IMG/VR virus record: IMGVR_UViG_3300030060_005114
Location: 4,290-25,864 of that record
From: a virus
Reading direction: 5' to 3' (one strand)
DNA length: 21,575 nucleotides
A program made the translations under genes and the position numbers. The notes under the pieces were generated by a model. It had not been told where the DNA came from. It ran no database searches and was given only the letters and a program-made list of their open reading frames with translations. Positions 17,772-21,575 of this stretch are shown one piece after another (within the stretch, counting starts at the first letter, position 1; every line of letters starts with the position of its first letter).

Positions 17772-18462
17772 TATTATCCCTATTCATATTATTAACACTT
17801 ATACACAATTTCCTGCTACTGGAGGTGGAGGCGTAACACCTGCTATTACAATAGCGACTTCATCTGCGGGTAATTTCGATAACGCTGTTAAGTTTGCAGT
17901 TCTTAATGTTAATAGCCTTCAGTATGATGGAACTTCAACGGGTATTTTTGATGGGTCGGGTTCGACTTTTGGAACTGCATCCTCTCCAACAAGAACAACA
18001 CAAAATCAAAATATTTCTGCTACTGACTTAAGAGACAATGCTTATTTTAATGGAACTGCCTCTATACAAGCCACCGATGCTATTTTTGTAATTGGGTGTT
18101 TTATTAGGCACAATGGCTCTAGTGCTAGCAATTTCCAAGTTAGAGTTAATGCAGTTAGTAATGGTTTAGTTTCATCATCAGTAAGCAATTCACAAGTTGT
18201 CATGGCACAAAATGTATTAACTTATGCTAATCAACAAGACTCAACAACTTTTACTACAGGACTTGGCGCACAACACGGTTTTTATGAGGTGAATGCGATT
18301 CCAAGCGCAGTTAATCATTATGTGGCCAACTTACAATTAGTAGGTAAAAGTAATAATGTTCCTCAAGCGGGAGATACTTTTACTATTAGAATAGATGCAA
18401 GCGCAACAGTTGATGGAGTGGCTTGCACTGCAACACACGATTTAACAATTACATTAACATGA
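17755..18462 (+). CDS. Putative tail fibre tip / second fibre protein
   Basis: A 235-residue serine-, threonine- and asparagine-rich beta protein without a recognised family. It begins 17 bases inside the preceding fibre gene in another frame. No other in-frame start with a better binding site was found, and the binding site before 17755 is weak, so translation may depend on the upstream gene. A GGGG linker (residues about 23-26) separates a short hydrophobic N-terminus from a roughly 200-residue domain that ends VDGVACTATHDLTITLT, an immunoglobulin-like last strand. A virion surface protein or receptor-binding tip is likely. Two cysteines (in VIGCFIRH and GVACTA) could pair. Confidence 0.55.
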   Translation: MVIGRDIIPIHIINTYTQFPATGGGGVTPAITIATSSAGNFDNAVKFAVLNVNSLQYDGTSTGIFDGSGSTFGTASSPTRTTQNQNISATDLRDNAYFNGTASIQATDAIFVIGCFIRHNGSSASNFQVRVNAVSNGLVSSSVSNSQVVMAQNVLTYANQQDSTTFTTGLGAQHGFYEVNAIPSAVNHYVANLQLVGKSNNVPQAGDTFTIRIDASATVDGVACTATHDLTITLT

Positions 18463-18575
18463 TTTTACTTCTCTTATTCTTGCTTAGTTTCGCTATTGGT
18501 TATTTAACCGTTAGCGCATTATTCGTTGAAGATAAACCATTGGGCTTTATTATTTTAAATTCAAACGATGAATAA
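18459..18575 (+). CDS. Short single-pass membrane peptide
   Basis: A 38-residue peptide whose ATG overlaps the stop of the fibre gene (ATGA). Residues 1-25 are hydrophobic (MILLLLFLLSFAIGYLTVSA) and form one membrane-spanning helix or signal anchor. The tail is short and acidic at its end (NSNDE). It is the last gene of the late unit, directly before the terminator region, where lysis or envelope-acting proteins are often placed. A holin-like role is possible but unsupported by any motif. The coding call rests on the overlap and on the clean hydrophobic/polar split. Confidence 0.55.
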   Translation: MILLLLFLLSFAIGYLTVSALFVEDKPLGFIILNSNDE

Positions 18576-18593
18576 CTTTCGCCTATTCAGGAA

Positions 18594-18620
18594 TTTTTTT
18601 TTGCTTTTTTAGAAATTTTT
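18594..18620 (+). terminator. Oligo-T terminator cluster for the late transcription unit
   Basis: Three T runs follow the last + strand gene: nine T at 18594-18602, six at 18605-18610 and five at 18616-18620. Archaeal RNA polymerase terminates at such oligo-T tracts without a hairpin. The cluster lies 19 bases after the stop at 18575. Confidence 0.6.
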
Positions 18621-18632
18621 GAAAAAAAGACC

Positions 18633-18672
18633 AAAAAAAAAATTAGAAGGAGAGTAGCCTAAACTACTCTCC
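18633..18672. terminator. Bidirectional hairpin terminator between convergent units
   Basis: GGAGAGTAG (18649-18657) pairs perfectly with CTACTCTCC (18664-18672) around a 6-base loop. On the - strand the stem is followed after 6 bases by ten T (18642-18633 read in reverse). On the + strand it is followed by a T-rich stretch with a run of five at 18678-18682. The right arm contains the stop codon of the zinc-ribbon gene. Confidence 0.7.
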
Positions 18673-18819
18673 CTCTATTTTTGTGTCTACCGACCACACG
18701 CCTTTACAAGAACGACATTCCCAAAGTTTTACTTGTTCGCTAGAGCCGACATAGAATCCTAAGATTCTCTTTGCTAGCGTTTTATCCTTACAATAAGGAC
18801 ATTTTTGTTTCAAACTCAT
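18664..18819 (-). CDS. Small zinc-ribbon protein
   Basis: A 51-residue protein with two CxxC pairs: C7-P-Y-C10 and C35-R-S-C38, 24 residues apart, the layout of a zinc ribbon as in archaeal transcription factors and small RNA polymerase subunits. Residues between are basic with a short strand (GFYVGSSEQVKLWE), and a GVWSVD strand follows the second pair. It is the last gene of the replication operon; its start overlaps the previous gene (ATGA) and its stop codon lies in the terminator stem. It may bind nucleic acid or regulate transcription; the metal-binding call is strong and the role open. Confidence 0.7.
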   Translation of the reverse strand: MSLKQKCPYCKDKTLAKRILGFYVGSSEQVKLWECRSCKGVWSVDTKIEGE

Positions 18820-18965
18820 TTCTTCTCTTCCGTTTGACCCATTAGCCTCTTGATATAATCATCAACACTTTGTTCTGTTATGTTCGTGCCACCGAATGCG
18901 GCAAAGAACAACAGTGTCAAGATTACCAAGAAGATAAACAAGCCAATCCATTCTGCTGTGGACAT
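18816..18965 (-). CDS. Small single-pass membrane protein
   Basis: A 49-residue protein. Residues 6-25 are a clear transmembrane helix (WIGLFIFLVILTLLFFAAF), followed by a polar C-terminal part with a short charged helix (EQSVDDYIKRLMG) and a lysine end. It starts inside the exonuclease stop (TAATG, 1-base overlap) and ends in an ATGA overlap with the zinc-ribbon gene, so it belongs to the same operon. I recognise no family. The length and the membrane segment make chance coding unlikely given the overlaps on both sides. Confidence 0.6.
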   Translation of the reverse strand: MSTAEWIGLFIFLVILTLLFFAAFGGTNITEQSVDDYIKRLMGQTEEKK

Positions 18966-19558
18966 TACCAATCTACCTCCAAATCTACAAATTCTTCTTT
19001 CTCTATTGAGAATGCTTTAACAATCCCATGCTCCTTTCCATATTGCCAAAGGTCATAAACTAATTGGGTGTCTTTCATGCAGTATTCTACTACCTCATCA
19101 TATTGACCCATCTTCCATAACTTAGGTGCGTCGGCACTATCCATAAGTTTGAAATCATCCATAGTGCATTTTACAAGATTCTTTAATTGGAATCTTTCAC
19201 CATGTTCTTTTAGTAATACTTTACTAGTGTCAATATAGTTTTCTTCATTTAGATATTTATGAATACAATATATATCCATAGAGTCTCTAAGTATAGGTAG
19301 GTCAAACACTGCTATGTTATGGCCTAAGACTTTACCACCTTTAGATAGATGGTCGTCTAAATCATATTTTAGTTCACTTAATCCTTTAACAACATGGCCG
19401 GACTTAGCAAATGAATCTACAGGCTCATCTACATAGACTGTTCCTGTATTTCCATCCCAAGTAGCAACGGTAGAAACTTGAAACATATGGGTATTACCAA
19501 AGCCGCCTATTTCATGCGACATATTTTTTGTTTCAATATCTAACGCTAATACTGACAT
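18965..19558 (-). CDS. DEDDy 3'-5' exonuclease (PolB exonuclease-like, RNase H fold)
   Basis: A 197-residue stand-alone exonuclease with the family's three motifs: Exo I at residues 7-10 (D7-I-E9-T), Exo II at 80-90 (H-N81-I-A-V-F-D86) and Exo III at 159-163 (Y159-C-M-K-D163), the tyrosine placing it in the DEDDy group used by family B DNA polymerases. The four metal-binding acids (D7, E9, D86, D163) are all present. It removes nucleotides from a 3' end and could proofread, trim primers or degrade host DNA. No polymerase domain follows; the protein ends at 197 residues. It lies in the operon with the helicase. The start has AGTGATTAAGC just before the ATG. Confidence 0.85.
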   Translation of the reverse strand: MSVLALDIETKNMSHEIGGFGNTHMFQVSTVATWDGNTGTVYVDEPVDSFAKSGHVVKGLSELKYDLDDHLSKGGKVLGHNIAVFDLPILRDSMDIYCIHKYLNEENYIDTSKVLLKEHGERFQLKNLVKCTMDDFKLMDSADAPKLWKMGQYDEVVEYCMKDTQLVYDLWQYGKEHGIVKAFSIEKEEFVDLEVDW

Positions 19559-19560
19559 GC

Positions 19561-19736
19561 TTAATCACTAGACCAAAGTTTGCTAATCTTTTCGCTTTCT
19601 TCATCTACTGTCGGTTCATCTGCGCCAATTCTTCTTTTCAAGAAAGCGACAATGTTAGTTCCTGCTATACTTAGCATGGAACAACATTCCCAACCTTCAT
19701 CACATCAAACACAACATATGTATTTTCGTATTTCAT
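19561..19736 (-). pseudogene. Small gene after the helicase, apparently -1 frameshifted
   Basis: The ATG at 19736 overlaps the helicase stop (ATGA) and has GGAGG 7 bases upstream, one of the best start sites in the window, yet its frame ends after 21 codons at 19671. Changing to the -1 frame after codon 11 (near 19704) gives a smooth 58-residue protein ending at 19561. It runs from MKYENTYVVFD into CDEGWECCSMLSIAG, with a three-cysteine N-terminal region and an acidic C-terminus. The second part alone can also start at ATG 19677 (38 residues), but no binding site precedes it. No slippery heptamer is seen at the switch. A lost or extra base in the virus or the assembly is therefore the simplest reading; two separate tiny genes are the alternative. 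No family recognised. Confidence 0.5.
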
Positions 19737-21373
19737 TTCTTTTCCTCCTTCAATTTCAAGTAAACAGAACGACCCACTTTGTTTTCCTCAAACATATTCT
19801 TAGTTTTATACTTACCAAATAAACGATGTATGGTTGCCCTTGCCATAGATTTTTGTAACTCATCTATTACAGATTTCTTACTAAAGAAACCATTTTCATC
19901 TTTCTTTGACTCTCTAATTTTCTCCAAGAACAACTGTTCATTGGGTGATTGAGTTTGTGTTCCGACCCTCCTGCTAACCTTTAGGCTTCGCTCTAACCAC
20001 AAAACCAATGTGTTATAACATTGTCGCACTACATTCCCTGCCTGTCTAACATTTCTACCACTAACAGTAAATCTTCTACTAGGATTCTCTATGGTCTTTG
20101 CTTCTGCAATAGAACATAGAACTGCCATCTTAATTAGAATCTTAAGCATTCTAGTTGTAAAGTTAGATGCAATCTTTCTAACTACAGGCTCGGTATCTTG
20201 AATGAACTCCTGCATGGTTTCGTATTCTAGCATTAGGTTCTCGTTGAAGTCTTTAGTAAATTTCATGGTCTTTAATGGGTCTTTACCAACTTGATTGAAT
20301 CTTTCTTGGACTAATTTATAAATCTCATAGAACTCATCAGCAAACTCATCAATAGGTTGATTGATTTCTTCTATTTGACCTGCCTTTAGTATCTGCATTC
20401 TTCTCATTTTGTCTAATATTGCTTCAGGAACATCCCAAATAAATAGAATCATTCTTTGTAATACACCTTTGTTAGCAACAACCTTGACTAGTTTTTCCGG
20501 TGGATAAGTCATGGCTAAAATAGAACGCTCGCAAAAGCATTCCATTATTTCTCCACGCTTTAGTTTCTTACTAATAATCCACGATTCACCGGCTAATGTA
20601 TTCATCAATGTATTTAGATAAACGATAGCCTGTTCCTTGTTTTGGCTTTGTTTGAAAATACCGGAGTATTCAAATTCATCCCAATGTGCTAATCCACTAC
20701 CTTCTAACAAACCCGCTTCTCTAACCCATGTCAATTCTCTTTTAGTTTTAGTATAGGCTTCATCGTAGCCATCTTGACCGTGACGAATCTCTCTTCCGTT
20801 TTCGTCTTGTTTGATTAAATGCCCTGCATTGTCTTTAAGAGGAACATCGGCAAAAATTTCTTCATAGCCGCCTATCAATGCGGCATCGGTATATTCAGTT
20901 GTAGACATCACATCGAACTTCTTAGTTCCGTATTCTTCCTGCCCCTCTTCATCAGTAGACAAGGGAATATTGTAGTTCATCACATGAATATTATTCGTAG
21001 AGTCATTTATCTTTTCAAATAGTTTCTTTGAAACTGGCCCGACAAAATTCCATAGGGTTGATTTGCCCGAACCGGAAGTTTGTATTTGACAGAAATGAAC
21101 TCTACTATCTTCTATACTTCTACCGTTTGGTATCTGAACAAAGTCTTTACAAATTTGCCCCAATATCACGAAACAACTTAGTGCCGCAGGTATATCATTC
21201 TTAAAAGAAACTTTCACAGCGTCTTCTTGAAAACGCCTAATGAAACTCGGCAGATTGGTATTGAAAATTTTAGTATTTTCTTCAATCTTATACAGGTATT
21301 CTTCTTGCTCTTTACTTAATTCAAACTCTTCATAGTTCAATGCTTCTTCATTTATATTTTCATCTTCATTCAT
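19733..21373 (-). CDS. MCM-like / DUF3987-like AAA+ replicative helicase
   Basis: Predicted ATPase that unwinds DNA at the viral replication fork. In the 546-residue protein, residues 99-106 hold a Walker A loop (T-S-G-S-G-K104-S-T), about 228-234 a Walker B strand (LAHWDEF with D232-E233), about 284-290 a sensor-1-like strand (SILAMTY) and R307 in GVLQRMILFIWD a possible arginine finger. The final 70 residues (KSVIDELQKSMARATIHRLF...) form a winged-helix-like end as in MCM proteins. The acidic N-terminus of about 40 residues has no known domain. Primase motifs are absent. GGTGA precedes the ATG, which overlaps the helix-hairpin-helix gene (ATGA). A packaging or other AAA+ role is less likely given the operon. 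Confidence 0.7.
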   Translation of the reverse strand: MNEDENINEEALNYEEFELSKEQEEYLYKIEENTKIFNTNLPSFIRRFQEDAVKVSFKNDIPAALSCFVILGQICKDFVQIPNGRSIEDSRVHFCQIQTSGSGKSTLWNFVGPVSKKLFEKINDSTNNIHVMNYNIPLSTDEEGQEEYGTKKFDVMSTTEYTDAALIGGYEEIFADVPLKDNAGHLIKQDENGREIRHGQDGYDEAYTKTKRELTWVREAGLLEGSGLAHWDEFEYSGIFKQSQNKEQAIVYLNTLMNTLAGESWIISKKLKRGEIMECFCERSILAMTYPPEKLVKVVANKGVLQRMILFIWDVPEAILDKMRRMQILKAGQIEEINQPIDEFADEFYEIYKLVQERFNQVGKDPLKTMKFTKDFNENLMLEYETMQEFIQDTEPVVRKIASNFTTRMLKILIKMAVLCSIAEAKTIENPSRRFTVSGRNVRQAGNVVRQCYNTLVLWLERSLKVSRRVGTQTQSPNEQLFLEKIRESKKDENGFFSKKSVIDELQKSMARATIHRLFGKYKTKNMFEENKVGRSVYLKLKEEKK

Positions 21374-21575
21374 ATTTTCACCTTTTCTTCGGAATGCAAA
21401 ACATTCAAGATTCTTCGGGCTAGGGTTTTTCCTATGCCATCCATTTCTTGAAGTTCTTTTTCTGTTTGTTCGCCTATTTCCATAATCGAACCATATTGCT
21501 TTATCAGCGCATTCGCTTTGTCTACTGATAAGCCCTTTATAGTTATGAGGGTGTCTATCCTCAAATCATCTGTTG
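21370..21575 (-). CDS. Helix-hairpin-helix protein, C-terminal part (likely XPF/Hef-type), runs off the edge
   Basis: The visible 68 codons encode two helix-hairpin-helix units: IKGLSVDKANALIKQYG and 'MDGIGKTLARRILNVL', the (HhH)2 layout that closes ERCC4-type nucleases (XPF, Mus81, Hef) and binds branched or single-stranded DNA. The frame is open to the window edge. A TTG at 21564 could serve as start but has no ribosome binding site, and the codons before it (T-D-D) read smoothly, so the gene probably continues to the right and may include a nuclease domain. It ends in an ATGA overlap with the helicase gene. A small stand-alone HhH protein is the alternative. Confidence 0.6.
   Translation of the reverse strand, partial: TDDLRIDTLITIKGLSVDKANALIKQYGSIMEIGEQTEKELQEMDGIGKTLARRILNVLHSEEKVKI

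Noticed and set aside
16104-18462. Fibre genes as targets of a diversity-generating retroelement
   Set aside because: No reverse transcriptase and no near-identical template repeat seen in the window.
19580-19822. + strand frame opposite the helicase end and the small broken gene
   Set aside because: Phenylalanine/serine-rich shadow of the - strand coding, with no ribosome binding site, lying across an operon junction.

Overview
The window looks like part of the genome of a tailed double-stranded DNA virus (Caudoviricetes), most likely one that infects archaea. It is AT-rich and densely packed. Genes are joined by ATGA/TTGA/TAATG-type overlaps or gaps of a few bases. Ribosome binding sites alternate between GGAGG and the GGTGAT form common in euryarchaea, and arginine is written mostly AGA/AGG. 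The replication genes (an MCM-like AAA+ ATPase, a PolB-type DEDDy exonuclease and an XPF/Hef-type helix-hairpin-helix tail) also fit an archaeal virus. A marine magrovirus-like virus of Poseidoniales is my guess at the group; that is inference from gene content and not a database match.

Positions 39-18575 (+ strand) hold the neck, tail and host-recognition module in the usual siphovirus order: head-tail connector, a small helical protein, a tail-completion candidate, a large tail-tube protein, a lysine-rich peptide, a two-gene tail-assembly chaperone with a programmed -1 frameshift signal, the tape-measure protein, a distal-tail candidate, a LamG-like protein, a 2825-residue fused fibre/baseplate-hub protein, a small baseplate/fibre protein, two fibre proteins and a short membrane peptide. 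The genes abut or overlap, so one long late transcript is likely. Its promoter and the capsid genes would lie left of the window.

Positions 18576-18672 are the meeting point of the two convergent units. They hold several oligo-T runs and one perfect 9-bp hairpin that can serve both strands.

Positions 18664-21575 (- strand, read right to left) hold a replication operon: the C-terminal end of a helix-hairpin-helix protein that runs off the right edge, an MCM-like helicase, a small gene that appears frameshifted, a DEDDy exonuclease, a single-pass membrane protein and a zinc-ribbon protein. Almost every junction is a 1-4 base overlap.

The clearest special feature is at 3582-3632: an A AAA AAC slippery heptamer in the correct frame, a 6-base spacer and a 10-bp stem, placed at the end of the first chaperone gene so that -1 slippage fuses it to the second. 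No gap longer than 300 bases lacks a gene. No tRNA, rRNA, CRISPR array, insertion sequence, integrase or reverse transcriptase was seen.
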